Shown here: piece by piece, positions 35,103 to 43,571 of the stretch | Numbering within the stretch: position 1 is the first letter of the stretch | How the letters are laid out: each line of letters begins with the position of its first letter | Notes under the pieces: model-generated | Database searches by the model: none | What the model saw: only the letters and a program-made list of their open reading frames with translations | Told to the model about the DNA's origin: nothing | Made by a program: the position numbers and the translations under genes | DNA from: a bacterium | Lineage (GTDB): Bacteria > Gemmatimonadota > Gemmatimonadetes > Longimicrobiales > RSA9 | Direction of reading: 5' to 3' | DNA length: 64,000 bases | Assembly (NCBI GenBank): GCA_003242735.1 | Contig: QGVH01000011.1 | Coordinates: 37,583 to 101,582 of the forward strand

Positions 35103-36091
35103 TGAAGAACATTCTGGCGATCGCGGAGCAGCGTGAGGGGGCGCTCCGCCGGGTCTCGCAGGAGGTGGTCTCCGCCGCGCGGGGGCTGGCCGATGCGCTG
35201 GGCGCGGAGGTCCACGCTCTGGTGCTTGGGCCTGCGGGCATCGCGGACCGCGCCGCCGAGCTGGGGCGCTGGGGCGCGGACCGCGTGCGGGTGGTGGAGC
35301 ACGAGGCGTTCGGGCTGTACAACCCGGACGGTTACGCGCAGGCGGTCGCGGCTGCCGTGGGGGACGGCGGCTACTTCGCCGTGCTGTTCCCGGCGAGCGC
35401 GCAGGGCAAGGACCTGGCGCCGCGGGTCGCCGCCAAACTCGACGTGCCACTCGCGACGGACGCGACCGCGCTGAGCATTGAGAACGGAGACCTGGTCGTG
35501 ACGCGCCCGGTGTACGCGGGCAAAGCGTTCGCGCGTGTCGCGCTGGACGGCGAGCCGCGGCTCGTCTCGTTGCGTCCGAACGTGTTCCGTCCGGCGGAGA
35601 GCCCGCGGGAGGCCACGGTGGAGCGTCTCGATGCAGCGCTCGACCCGAGCACGTGGCGCGTGCGCGTGCGCGAGGTCGTCGCCGCCGCCGGAGAGCGGCC
35701 GGACGTGTCCGAGGCCGCCGTGGTCGTGGCCGGCGGTCGGGGCATGCGCGGCCCCGAGAACTGGGGCCTGCTCGAGGCGCTGTGCGAGGCGATCGGCCCG
35801 CGCTGCACGTTGGGCGCATCGCGCGCGGTGGTGGACGCGGGCTGGCGGCCCCACTCGGAGCAGGTCGGTCAGACGGGCAAGACGGTCTCACCGCAGCTCT
35901 ACATCGCGGTGGGCATCAGCGGGGCGATCCAGCACATCGCAGGCATGCGCACGGCCGGCACGATCGTCGCCATCAACAAGGACCCGGATGCACCGATCTT
36001 CAAGATCGCCGACTACGGGATCGTGGGCGACGCGCTCGAGATCGTGCCCCGCCTGACGGACGAGATCCGGAAGTTGCGCAGCGAAGATTGA
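35102..36091 (+). CDS. etfA: Electron transfer flavoprotein alpha subunit
   Basis: This 329-residue large subunit carries most FAD contacts. LFPASAQGKDLAPRVAAKL and YAGKAFARV lie in domain I. The C-terminal half has the FAD-binding sequence with ASRAVVDAGW, GQTGKTVSPQLYIAVGISGAIQHIAGM and INKDPDAPIFKIADYGIVGD. The ATG overlaps the etfB stop; the GTG three bases earlier is an alternative. The pair would pass electrons to the ETF:quinone oxidoreductase encoded convergently at 37355-39016. Confidence 0.96.
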   Translation: MKNILAIAEQREGALRRVSQEVVSAARGLADALGAEVHALVLGPAGIADRAAELGRWGADRVRVVEHEAFGLYNPDGYAQAVAAAVGDGGYFAVLFPASAQGKDLAPRVAAKLDVPLATDATALSIENGDLVVTRPVYAGKAFARVALDGEPRLVSLRPNVFRPAESPREATVERLDAALDPSTWRVRVREVVAAAGERPDVSEAAVVVAGGRGMRGPENWGLLEALCEAIGPRCTLGASRAVVDAGWRPHSEQVGQTGKTVSPQLYIAVGISGAIQHIAGMRTAGTIVAINKDPDAPIFKIADYGIVGDALEIVPRLTDEIRKLRSED

Positions 36092-36161
36092 GCCCCGTGC
36101 CGTTCGTGATGGACCGCGGGGCTGGAGCGCGTCGAGACGCGTGAGACGAGACAGGGGAACG

Positions 36162-37268
36162 ATGACGAGACGGCGCCTCTTGGCAGTGGCCGTGGCGGCG
36201 GTGATCCTGCTGGGCCTCGGACTCATGGTCCTGGTGGGCACGCCGGAAGCCGCCGAGCCCGACCTCCATGCGCCGCTGCCCGTGGATCCCAACGCCCTGG
36301 ACCTCCGGTGGGACCGGGAGCGGGGCGAGCTGGTGATCGCCTACGGGCCGATCGACTTGCCCGCCGGGGCATCACACGAGGACATCGTCCAGATCGGCGG
36401 AGTGGTCGGCACGCTGCCGGCGGACGGCTGGCTCCACGGCTACCGGGTCGAGATCACGGACGCGCACGGCAGGCGCGTCCCGCAGCTCGTCCTGCACCAC
36501 ATCAACATCATCGCGACGGACCGGCGGGAGCTGTTCAGCGAGATCATGCAGCGCGTGGGCGCGGCGGGCCACGAAACCGGACCCGTGAAGCTGCCGCGGC
36601 TGTTCGGCCTGCCGGTGCGCCAGGGCGAGCGGCTGCTGGTCACGGCGATGATGCACAATCCGACGTCCGAGTCGTACGAGGGCGTACGGGTGGTGACGCG
36701 GATGCCGTTCACGCCGCGCGGGACGTGGCTGCCGCCGATCCCGGTGTTCCCGTTCTACCTCGACGTGATGCCGCCCGCGAGCAAGCACGCCTACGACCTG
36801 CCGCCCGGCCGGTCGGAGAAGAGCTGGGAGGGAAGGCCCGCCGTGTCCGGCCGGATCATCGGCGTGGGCGGGCACCTGCACAAGTACGGCGTGGCGTTGC
36901 GTTTCGAGGACGTGACGGCAGGCAAGGTCCTGTGGGAGGCCGCCCCGATCCTGGACGAGGACGGCAACGTCATCGGCATGCCGATGCGCATGTTCCTCGG
37001 ACGGCTCGGCATCCCGCTCCGCAAGGACCACGTCTACCGCCTCACCGCGGTGTACGACAACCCGACCGGTGAGACGATCCCCGACGGCGCCATGGGCACC
37101 CTCGGCGGCGTCATGATCCCGGCCCGCAACGAGACCTGGCCCGGCGTGGACCGCCGGCACCCGGACTATCTGCTGGATTGGGAACTGATCCAGGACACGT
37201 CGTACGGACACGCGGGACGCGGGGAAGGCAGCGCCACGGCGGGCGGGCACGGACATCACCACCACTGA
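36162..37268 (+). CDS. Putative PHM-like type II copper monooxygenase domain protein
   Basis: The ATG at 36162 follows CAGGGGAAC and opens a signal anchor (LLAVAVAAVILLGLGLMVLVG), so the 368-residue protein is exported or periplasm-facing. Potential copper ligands fall in the order and spacing of peptidylglycine hydroxylating monooxygenase: HH at 112-113, H165 in MMHNP, HLH at 238-240 in GGHLHKYGV, and Met311 in GAMGTLGG. In PHM they are 107/108, 172, 242/244 and 314. It has no Cys and therefore none of the PHM disulfides. The C-terminus is the His-rich GHGHHHH. I infer a mononuclear-copper-pair fold; enzymatic activity is not shown. It follows etfA closely but may be transcribed separately. 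Confidence 0.6.
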   Translation: MTRRRLLAVAVAAVILLGLGLMVLVGTPEAAEPDLHAPLPVDPNALDLRWDRERGELVIAYGPIDLPAGASHEDIVQIGGVVGTLPADGWLHGYRVEITDAHGRRVPQLVLHHINIIATDRRELFSEIMQRVGAAGHETGPVKLPRLFGLPVRQGERLLVTAMMHNPTSESYEGVRVVTRMPFTPRGTWLPPIPVFPFYLDVMPPASKHAYDLPPGRSEKSWEGRPAVSGRIIGVGGHLHKYGVALRFEDVTAGKVLWEAAPILDEDGNVIGMPMRMFLGRLGIPLRKDHVYRLTAVYDNPTGETIPDGAMGTLGGVMIPARNETWPGVDRRHPDYLLDWELIQDTSYGHAGRGEGSATAGGHGHHHH

Positions 37269-37280
37269 GCCGTGAAGCGG

Positions 37281-37322
37281 GCGTTCCCGACAACGCGATG
37301 AGAGACCGCATGCCGGGAACGC
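37281..37322. terminator. Bidirectional hairpin between convergent genes
   Basis: GCGTTCCCG (37281-37289) pairs with CGGGAACGC (37314-37322) across a 24-nt loop. It lies between the copper-protein stop (37268) and the ETF:QO stop (37355) and could serve both. Confidence 0.5.
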
Positions 37323-37354
37323 TCACCTCCTCGCCGCCCTCACCTCACGTCGCC

Positions 37355-39016
37355 TCACATGCGCCGGTAGCGCGGGCCGCTGCCCCCCTCGCGCGGCGTC
37401 CACCGCGGACCCAACACATCCGTGGCCTTGCAGTCGATGCAGTTCGGCGCGTTGACGATCAACCGGCCATCCTGCCGCTCGTACACGCCGGCCGGGCACA
37501 GGTGTTCGTACAGCTCGGCGACCTCGGGCGGCACGTCCTCGCCCACGATCAGGTGCGAAGGGATCGTGTCCCGGGTGGCGTTGCCGGACTTGTAGACCGC
37601 GTCCACCTTCCGGAACGTGAGCTTGCCGTCAGGCACGAAGTGCGTCACGCCGCCGGGCTGGCGGGGAACCGCGGCATCGCTCGGGGTGGCGATCCGACTG
37701 CCCGGGAACCGCCCTCCGGTCAGCGTCATGAGCGCGGCTTTCGCGCCACCCATGAACAAGCCCGACCGGAAGGCGAGCCGCATGTTACGGCGCTGATAGA
37801 GGTCGCGCATGATGAAGCTGTCTTCCACCATACGGTCGTACGCGGCAAGCCGGGCGGCGGAGACATCGCCCGCTTTGAGCGCCGCGAAGATGGCGCGCGC
37901 GGCGAAGATCCCCGACTGCACCGCGTAGTGGATCCCCTTCAGCGACGGCACGTCCACGAACCCCGCACTGTCTCCCAGGATCACCACGCCGTCGCCGTAG
38001 CGCCGTGACGGCAGCGCGTAATAGCCCCCCTCCGGGATCGTCTTCGCGCCCCACTCCACCATCTCGCCCCCGTCGAGGTAGCGGCGGAAGAGCGGGTGCA
38101 GCTTGAGCTGCTGGAGCAGGCCGTGCGGGTCCAGGCCGGTCTGGTGGTAATCGAGGCCCACGACGAGGCCGAGCGCCAGCACGTTCGGCTCCAGCGGATA
38201 GAGGAACGTCCCGCCGAAGGCGTCCGTGGGCAGCGGCCAGCCGAGCGTGTGCACCACCGTGTCCAGCGGCACCCGGGTCTCCCAGAGCTCCTTGACGCCC
38301 AGGGCGTAGATCTGCGGGTTCTCCGATGTGATGCCCTGCCACTGGAGGTACGCCTGCGAGAGCATGCCCCGGGTCCCCTCGGCAAGCGCCGTCACGCGCG
38401 CCACGATGTCCGTCGGCGGCGTGTAGGCGCTCGTCGGCTCGCCGTTCCGGTCGAGCCCGGACGGCGTCGTGCGGACGCCGATCACCCGCTGGCCATCCAC
38501 GAGCAGCGCGGCGGCCGGGAAGCCGGTGAAGATGTTGACGCCCAGCTCCTCGGCCTTCTCCCCGAGCCACCGCACCACCTCACAGATGGACGCCACGTAG
38601 AAGCCGTGGTTGCGCATGGTCGGTGGCGTGGGGATCCGCACCGCATGGCTGCCGTTCGGGAGCCAGTACACCGCGTCACGCTCGACACGCGTGCGGAACG
38701 GGAAGTCCGTCTCCTCCAGCTCCGGGAACAGCTCCCGGAACGGCGCAGGGTTCACCACCGCGCCGGACAGACAGTGCTCGCCCAGCCCGTCCGCCTTCTC
38801 CAACACCCCGATCTCGATGTCGCCCAGCCCCCCGCCCGCCTCGTTGTCCCGCTTGACCAACCGCGCGAGCTCGATCGCGCCCGCGAGGCCCGCAGGACCG
38901 CCGCCCACGAACACGACGTCCATGGGCACGCTCTCCTCACCCGGCTGCTCCGCGAGGATCAGCCGGTCCAGCGGGAGCGCCGGCTGATGCCGTGCCGGGA
39001 TCACCTGTTCGGCCAA
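37355..39016 (-). CDS. Electron transfer flavoprotein:quinone oxidoreductase
   Basis: This 553-residue membrane-associated flavoprotein passes electrons from ETF to quinone. VVFVGGGPAGLAGAIELARL is the FAD loop near residue 35. GLGEHCLSGAVVNP, HTLGWPLPTDAFGGTFLYP and GDSAGFVDVPSLKGIHYAV are family blocks. The C-terminus has the ferredoxin-like segment with CPAGVYE and NCIDCKATD. Usual enzymes have a fourth cluster Cys where this one has Thr (CKAT instead of CKTC). The start is the TTG at 39016, nine nt after GGAGGG. The 22 residues encoded upstream are unlike the family. It lies downstream of the moe/mob genes on the same strand. Confidence 0.9.
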   Translation of the reverse strand: MAEQVIPARHQPALPLDRLILAEQPGEESVPMDVVFVGGGPAGLAGAIELARLVKRDNEAGGGLGDIEIGVLEKADGLGEHCLSGAVVNPAPFRELFPELEETDFPFRTRVERDAVYWLPNGSHAVRIPTPPTMRNHGFYVASICEVVRWLGEKAEELGVNIFTGFPAAALLVDGQRVIGVRTTPSGLDRNGEPTSAYTPPTDIVARVTALAEGTRGMLSQAYLQWQGITSENPQIYALGVKELWETRVPLDTVVHTLGWPLPTDAFGGTFLYPLEPNVLALGLVVGLDYHQTGLDPHGLLQQLKLHPLFRRYLDGGEMVEWGAKTIPEGGYYALPSRRYGDGVVILGDSAGFVDVPSLKGIHYAVQSGIFAARAIFAALKAGDVSAARLAAYDRMVEDSFIMRDLYQRRNMRLAFRSGLFMGGAKAALMTLTGGRFPGSRIATPSDAAVPRQPGGVTHFVPDGKLTFRKVDAVYKSGNATRDTIPSHLIVGEDVPPEVAELYEHLCPAGVYERQDGRLIVNAPNCIDCKATDVLGPRWTPREGGSGPRYRRM

Positions 39017-39078
39017 TTCGTCTCTCCCTCCGGCGGAACGCCCGCCGTCACGGTTCCCTCGTCGAGTGGTCCATACCC

Positions 39079-40374
39079 TCACGCCGGCAGTCCGGACGTC
39101 TCCTGCCCGGCATCCCCCGGCAGGAGCGGGATCGCCACCACGTCCTCGCCTTCCGCGAGCCGCTCCACGTCCTCCGGGATGACCAGGAGCGCGTCCGCTT
39201 CGGCCATCGAGGACAGGATGCCGGAGCCCTGGGCGCCGGTCAGCCGTGCAACGTAGCCAGCCGGTCCGTCGAGCTCCAGCCGCGCGCGGAGGAAGTGGAC
39301 GAGCCCCGCCTTGGACTCGACCCGTTCCCCGAGACGCACCCGGATGGTGCGGCTGTGCACGTCCCGGCGTCCAGCCATCCGGCGGAGCGCCGGGCGGACG
39401 AACACCTCGAAGGTCACCAGCGCCGAGACCGGGTTGCCGGGCAGTCCGAACACCGGGGTCCGACCCAGGCGACCGAAGGAGAACGGGCTGCCGGGCCGCA
39501 TGCGCACGCGCCAGAAGTCGAGCTCGAAGCCGAGAGCCGTGAGAACGTCGCGCACCAGGTCGTGTTCGCCGACGCTCACGCCCGCGCTGGTGATCAGAGC
39601 ATCGAGCCCCTCCGCGGCTTCGAAGTACGCCCGGAGACTCGCCTCGTCGTCCCGGGCGATGCCGAGCCGGACCGGCACGCCGCCGGCGGTGGCGACGGCG
39701 GCGGCGAGCGCGTAGCCGTTGGAATCTGCGATGCGACGGCCGGCGCGCACGTCTTCGAACGCCTCCGCCCCGGCGAGCTCGTTCCCCGTGGAAAGGATGC
39801 CGACCCTCGGCCGTCGGGCGACGGCGACCTCCGACCGTCCCACGGCGGCGAGGACCCCGACCTCGCCGGGGCGGAGCACGCGCCCGGCCCTCAGCACCAC
39901 CGTGCCCGCCCGCAGGTCTTCGGCACGGCGGCGGATGTTGCGGCCGGCATCGCGGTCGTCGAAAACGGCGACGCGTTCCGGCGCGCCCGGAAGCGTCTCG
40001 GTGTCCTCGACCCGCACGACGGAGTCAGCGCCCTCGGGCACGGGCGCTCCGGTCATCACCCGGATCGCCTGGCCGGGGCCGACCCGGCGGCCGGGGAACG
40101 CACCCGCGGGCACCGACTCGATGACCTCGAGGACGACGGGCGCGTCGCGGCTCGCGCCACGAACGTCGGCCGCGCGCACGGCGTAGCCATCCATGGCGCT
40201 GTTGTCCCACGGCGGGTGGTCGAGCGGCGAAACGATATCCTCGGCCAGCGTACGACCCGCGGCCTCGGCCACCGGGATCCGTTCCGCTCCCAGCGGTGCG
40301 ACCGCGCCGAGGACGCGCTCGAGCGCCTCGCGGACGGACAGCCAGTCCGCTTGCCGCCGATGCCGTTCACCCAC
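39079..40374 (-). CDS. moeA: Molybdopterin molybdenumtransferase MoeA
   Basis: This 431-residue enzyme inserts molybdate into adenylylated molybdopterin. The signatures are DHPPWDNSAMDGYAV (active-site loop), VMTGAPVPEGADSVVRVEDT, GVLAAVGRSEVAVARRPRVGILSTGNEL and TSAGVSVGEHDLVRDVL. VFGLPGNPVSALVTFEVFVRP leads into the C-terminal beta domain. The GTG start overlaps the mobA gene by 8 nt. It is part of the minus-strand cluster fdhD-like, mobA, moeA. Confidence 0.95.
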   Translation of the reverse strand: MGERHRRQADWLSVREALERVLGAVAPLGAERIPVAEAAGRTLAEDIVSPLDHPPWDNSAMDGYAVRAADVRGASRDAPVVLEVIESVPAGAFPGRRVGPGQAIRVMTGAPVPEGADSVVRVEDTETLPGAPERVAVFDDRDAGRNIRRRAEDLRAGTVVLRAGRVLRPGEVGVLAAVGRSEVAVARRPRVGILSTGNELAGAEAFEDVRAGRRIADSNGYALAAAVATAGGVPVRLGIARDDEASLRAYFEAAEGLDALITSAGVSVGEHDLVRDVLTALGFELDFWRVRMRPGSPFSFGRLGRTPVFGLPGNPVSALVTFEVFVRPALRRMAGRRDVHSRTIRVRLGERVESKAGLVHFLRARLELDGPAGYVARLTGAQGSGILSSMAEADALLVIPEDVERLAEGEDVVAIPLLPGDAGQETSGLPA

Positions 40375-40981
40375 GGGCGAGCGCCTCCGCCCGCTCGCGT
40401 TCCTCAGGCGTGTTCACGTTGAGGAACAGCACCTGCGGGTCACCGTACGTGCGGACGTCGTCGAGCGGGATACGCTCGACCACGACGTCGTCGTAGAACC
40501 CGATCACGTGGACGTCGCCACGCTCGATCCGCCGTTCGATCGCGGCGATGCAGCGCGTGGAGTAATACGCGCACAGCGGTTCGACGCCGCGCGGCCCGTC
40601 GCTCTCGGGGACGACGACATCCGCGCCCCGCGCCGCGCCCTCGACGAGCCGGGCGAGCAGCCGTGGACCGAGGAACGGCATGTCGCACGCGACGGCGAGG
40701 ACGCCGGGCCGGCTCGCCTCCCGGGCCCAGAGCAGGGCGGTGTGGATGCCGCCGAGCGCGCCGAGCCCCGGCCGCGCGTCGGCCCGCATCGCCAGGCCGA
40801 CCGGTGCGAACACGTCCGGATCGTTCGTGATCAGGACGATGTCCGGCGTTACGGCCCGCAGCGCGCGGATGACGCGGTCGATGATTCGGACCCCGCCCAC
40901 CGCCGCCAGCGCCTTGGGGCCGCCGTAGCGCACGTTGCGCCCGCCGGCGAGGATCGCGCCGAACGGCGGCAGCGCGTTCAC
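40367..40981 (-). CDS. mobA: Molybdenum cofactor guanylyltransferase-like nucleotidyltransferase
   Basis: This 204-residue Rossmann-type nucleotidyltransferase has AILAGGRNVRYGGPKALA as the GTP-binding G-x-S/G-x-R...K loop, VACDMPFLGPRLL as the Mg-binding Asp motif, and a VNTPEER end. It probably attaches GMP (or CMP) to molybdenum cofactor. The GTG start at 40981 overlaps the fdhD-like stop as GTGA and gives the family N-terminus; the longer frame is not homologous. The acceptor loop has Asn/Val (GGRNVRYGG) where many MobA have Ser/Arg, so exact specificity is open. Confidence 0.88.
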   Translation of the reverse strand: MNALPPFGAILAGGRNVRYGGPKALAAVGGVRIIDRVIRALRAVTPDIVLITNDPDVFAPVGLAMRADARPGLGALGGIHTALLWAREASRPGVLAVACDMPFLGPRLLARLVEGAARGADVVVPESDGPRGVEPLCAYYSTRCIAAIERRIERGDVHVIGFYDDVVVERIPLDDVRTYGDPQVLFLNVNTPEERERAEALARG

Positions 40982-41748
40982 GGCCGGGGCTCCGTAGCAG
41001 GCGGCCAGTACACGTGGGCGTCCCTGTCCGCAGCACGCGCCACGATCGGGAATCCCGCCGCGGCGGCGATGCGCAACGCGAGCGTGGTAGGGACCGAGCC
41101 GCTGGCGATCCACGCGACGCCGCACCGCGCGGCCTTGAGGGCGATCTCGCCAGTCACCCGCGCGCTCAGCACGAGCCCCATGCGGCCGAGGTCCTCACCG
41201 GCGAGCAACGCGGCGCCGATCGCTTTGTCCACGGCGTTGTGGCCGTCCACATCCTCGGCGCGCTGACACAACGCCTGACCATCCGTGAGCGCGGCCGTGT
41301 GGACGCCCGCCGCGCCACGCCCCGCATCGTTCGGCGCGGACAACTCCCGGAACAGGGCCGCAATGGCGTCAGGGGAGGGAAGCGGGAGCGTGCGCGCCTG
41401 GCCGTGCAGTAGCTCCGGCGCATGCTGCACGTAATAGAGCGCGCCGATGCCGCTCTCGGCCCGTGCCCGGCGATGGCGCTCCGCTTCCCTTGCCCGGCCG
41501 GGGTCCACCGATGCGCGGACCCCGAAGCTCCCCGCCGCATCGGCGATCGGTTCGATCGAGACGAGGTCCTCGGCGCGCACGATGAAGCCCTCGGCCCGAA
41601 GCCAGCCCACGGCCAGCGCTTCGAGCCGCTCGGGCGAGCAGGACCACCAGGCGACGCGGCTGCCGTTCACCTCGATCCAGAACGGGGCCTCGTCCACCGG
41701 AGCGACCCGGGTCATCGCGCGATCCACCGATGAGAGCGTTCCAGGCAT
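40978..41748 (-). CDS. fdhD: FdhD-like sulfurtransferase homologue lacking the CxxC pair
   Basis: This 256-residue protein resembles FdhD, which moves sulfur to the molybdenum cofactor of formate dehydrogenase. The C-terminal half is clear: GVHTAALTDGQ, EDVDGHNAVDKAIG, VLSARVTGEIALKAARCGV and ASGSVPTTLALRIA. In the loop where FdhD normally has CGxC, this protein reads SGIGALYYVQHAPELLHG with no Cys. It may therefore bind cofactor without sulfur transfer. The ATG at 41748 lacks a strong ribosome site; the ATG at 41715 is an alternative. It heads the mobA-moeA group, and no formate dehydrogenase gene is in the window. Confidence 0.82.
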   Translation of the reverse strand: MPGTLSSVDRAMTRVAPVDEAPFWIEVNGSRVAWWSCSPERLEALAVGWLRAEGFIVRAEDLVSIEPIADAAGSFGVRASVDPGRAREAERHRRARAESGIGALYYVQHAPELLHGQARTLPLPSPDAIAALFRELSAPNDAGRGAAGVHTAALTDGQALCQRAEDVDGHNAVDKAIGAALLAGEDLGRMGLVLSARVTGEIALKAARCGVAWIASGSVPTTLALRIAAAAGFPIVARAADRDAHVYWPPATEPRP

Positions 41749-41751
41749 GCG

Positions 41752-42276
41752 TCACCCGACCAGACCGAACATGCCGTGGGGGATGTGGTCGAGGAGCTCG
41801 ATCCCCAACCAGCCGAGCACCGCGGTGACGACGGCTCTCGTGGTCGAGAAATCCAGGGCCTGGCGGAGCGCGACGATCGCCGCGGCCAGCACCCAGACCG
41901 CGACGGCCAGCTCCAGCACCCACCCGAGTCCGGGAAGGACGGCCAGGACCAGGAGCGCGCGCGGCACGTGAGCGAAACCGAGGGTCCGTAGCAGCTCACC
42001 CCAGGTGGCGGTGCCGCCCAGCAGCTTGTCCCCGATCAGATACGTCAATCCGGACCACAGCAGCCACCGCACGTACGTCTCGATCAGGCCGACCAGGAAT
42101 CCGGAGGGGCCCGCGGGTGCGCTGCCGATCGCCGTCGCCAACGCGACGATCCCCACCACGATCGCCGCCTGAGCCGTGGCGCTGGTGTCCGCCTCCACCT
42201 CTTCGTACGCCTCGATGTCGAGGAGCGCCGCGCCCTTCATGCGTTCGGTCAGCGACCGCTGCCCAACGGGCCGCAT
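41752..42276 (-). CDS. Yip1-family-like integral membrane protein
   Basis: This 174-residue protein has four to five hydrophobic segments after a short cytosolic N-terminus containing LLDIEAYEEVEAD. The pattern AIVVGIVALATAIG, WSGLTYLIGDKLLGG, LLRTLGFAHVPRALLVLAVLPGLG matches bacterial Yip1-domain proteins of unknown function. The ATG at 42276 follows GGAGGCGGGA; the ATG 12 codons later is less well placed. It ends 3 nt before the fdhD-like start, so they are likely cotranscribed. Confidence 0.78.
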   Translation of the reverse strand: MRPVGQRSLTERMKGAALLDIEAYEEVEADTSATAQAAIVVGIVALATAIGSAPAGPSGFLVGLIETYVRWLLWSGLTYLIGDKLLGGTATWGELLRTLGFAHVPRALLVLAVLPGLGWVLELAVAVWVLAAAIVALRQALDFSTTRAVVTAVLGWLGIELLDHIPHGMFGLVG

Positions 42277-42447
42277 TCCCGCCTCCGGGGTAGGTGACCT
42301 GTCCGGGCAAAGATAAGGGAGATTCCGGGATGCTGAAAGGCGATCAGCGGGCGCCCTCGGCGCCGCGGGCCTCGCGGCAAGGTTGTTGCAACTCCGTCCG
42401 CGTCCGCGCTGTTCCGGCCGACCACGCCGAGCAAGGAGGATCCGACC

Positions 42448-43317
42448 ATGGCCGAGTACGGCTGGGAGATGTCCCGCGGTCGCTGGCGGCGCCCCGGCGT
42501 CCCGCCGGAGGGCGCCGGCCGGCGGCCGCTGCGCCGCCGCATGCCGCCGCCGGACTGGCGCTACGACCGCGAGTACGAGGCCGGCGGCGAGCGCTACGAA
42601 CCCTGGTGGGGTGGCGGGCCGGGCTACACCGGCGGCTACGGCTACGAGTACCGCAGGCACCGCGAGTCGGGCGGGCGCCGCTACGGCTACCGGTACGGCG
42701 AGCCGGTTTGGCGCAGCGGTCGGCGGCGGCTGTGGCCCGCCGAGGAGGGCCCTGGCACGTCCCGGTCACGCTGGCTCGGCGACGAGGCCTGGGCCACCTT
42801 CACGGGCTACGACCGGGAGTACATGGATGCCGAGTTCGAGCCCGAGCCGCGGAGCACGCGCCGCTTCCGCGCCGCACGGTACGGCAGCGAATACGATCAG
42901 CGTGCGTACGCGGGGCCGGAGTACCTGGAGCGGTACCCGGATGTGCGCTACGGCCCCACGCCGCCGGACCGGTGGCCCGGCACCGGCCACGACCTGGACC
43001 GGATGGACGAAGCCGAGCGCCGCATGAGCGACGACGAGATCCGCGAGGCGGTGATCGCGAACCTGGAGGAGGACACCTGGATCGATCCGGACCGCATCGC
43101 TGTCGATGTGGAGGACGGCGTGGTGACCCTCACCGGAGAGGTGGAGGACTTCATGCAGGCGCGCTACGCGTGGGACGATGCCTGGGAGAGCCCTGGCGTA
43201 CGCGGCGTCATCAACAACTTGACCGTGCGCACGGACGTCCCACGTGACGAGATGGCGCTCCCGCAGACCGCGGGAAGCGAGCGCCGCCGGGAGGGAGGAC
43301 GCCGGAGCGCCGGCTGA
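42448..43317 (+). CDS. BON-domain protein with long Arg/Tyr/Gly-rich N-terminus
   Basis: The ATG follows a perfect AAGGAGG. The 289-residue protein has a low-complexity N-terminal half (about 1-190) rich in Arg, Tyr, Gly and Trp (for example GGYGYEYRRH and GRRYGYRYGEP), which predicts disorder. Residues about 195-265 form a BON domain: DDEIREAVIANLEED, DPDRIAVDVEDGVVTLTGEV and VRGVINNLTV. BON domains bind membranes or lipids and are often on stress-induced periplasmic proteins, but no signal peptide is visible here. It is divergent from the Yip1-like gene and is followed by a bidirectional terminator. Confidence 0.85.
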   Translation: MAEYGWEMSRGRWRRPGVPPEGAGRRPLRRRMPPPDWRYDREYEAGGERYEPWWGGGPGYTGGYGYEYRRHRESGGRRYGYRYGEPVWRSGRRRLWPAEEGPGTSRSRWLGDEAWATFTGYDREYMDAEFEPEPRSTRRFRAARYGSEYDQRAYAGPEYLERYPDVRYGPTPPDRWPGTGHDLDRMDEAERRMSDDEIREAVIANLEEDTWIDPDRIAVDVEDGVVTLTGEVEDFMQARYAWDDAWESPGVRGVINNLTVRTDVPRDEMALPQTAGSERRREGGRRSAG

Positions 43318-43467
43318 TCGGCGCTGCGGCGCACGGCACGGCCGCAGCATCCGGGCCGGTCCGGGGCGCGTGCGACGCGCGGATCGCGAACCCGTCCGCG
43401 GGGGCCTGCCGCGCCTCCTCGCTCCGGCCTCCGGGACGGTTTGCGCCCCCTCGGCACCGAACAACAG

Positions 43468-43503
43468 CCGAGCGGGCGCCCGACCCTCCGGACGCCCGCT
43501 CGG
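43468..43503. terminator. Bidirectional terminator between BON and OmpA genes
   Basis: CCGAGCGGGCG (43468-43478) pairs exactly with 43493-43503 around a 14-nt loop. It lies in the 254-nt gap between two convergent genes, and I see no gene in that gap. Confidence 0.65.
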
Positions 43504-43571
43504 ACCACGGACCTACGCTCCTCGGGCGCGGAGCCGTGGCGTGCGCTGCCTCGGCCAGAGCCGGGGCGCGG

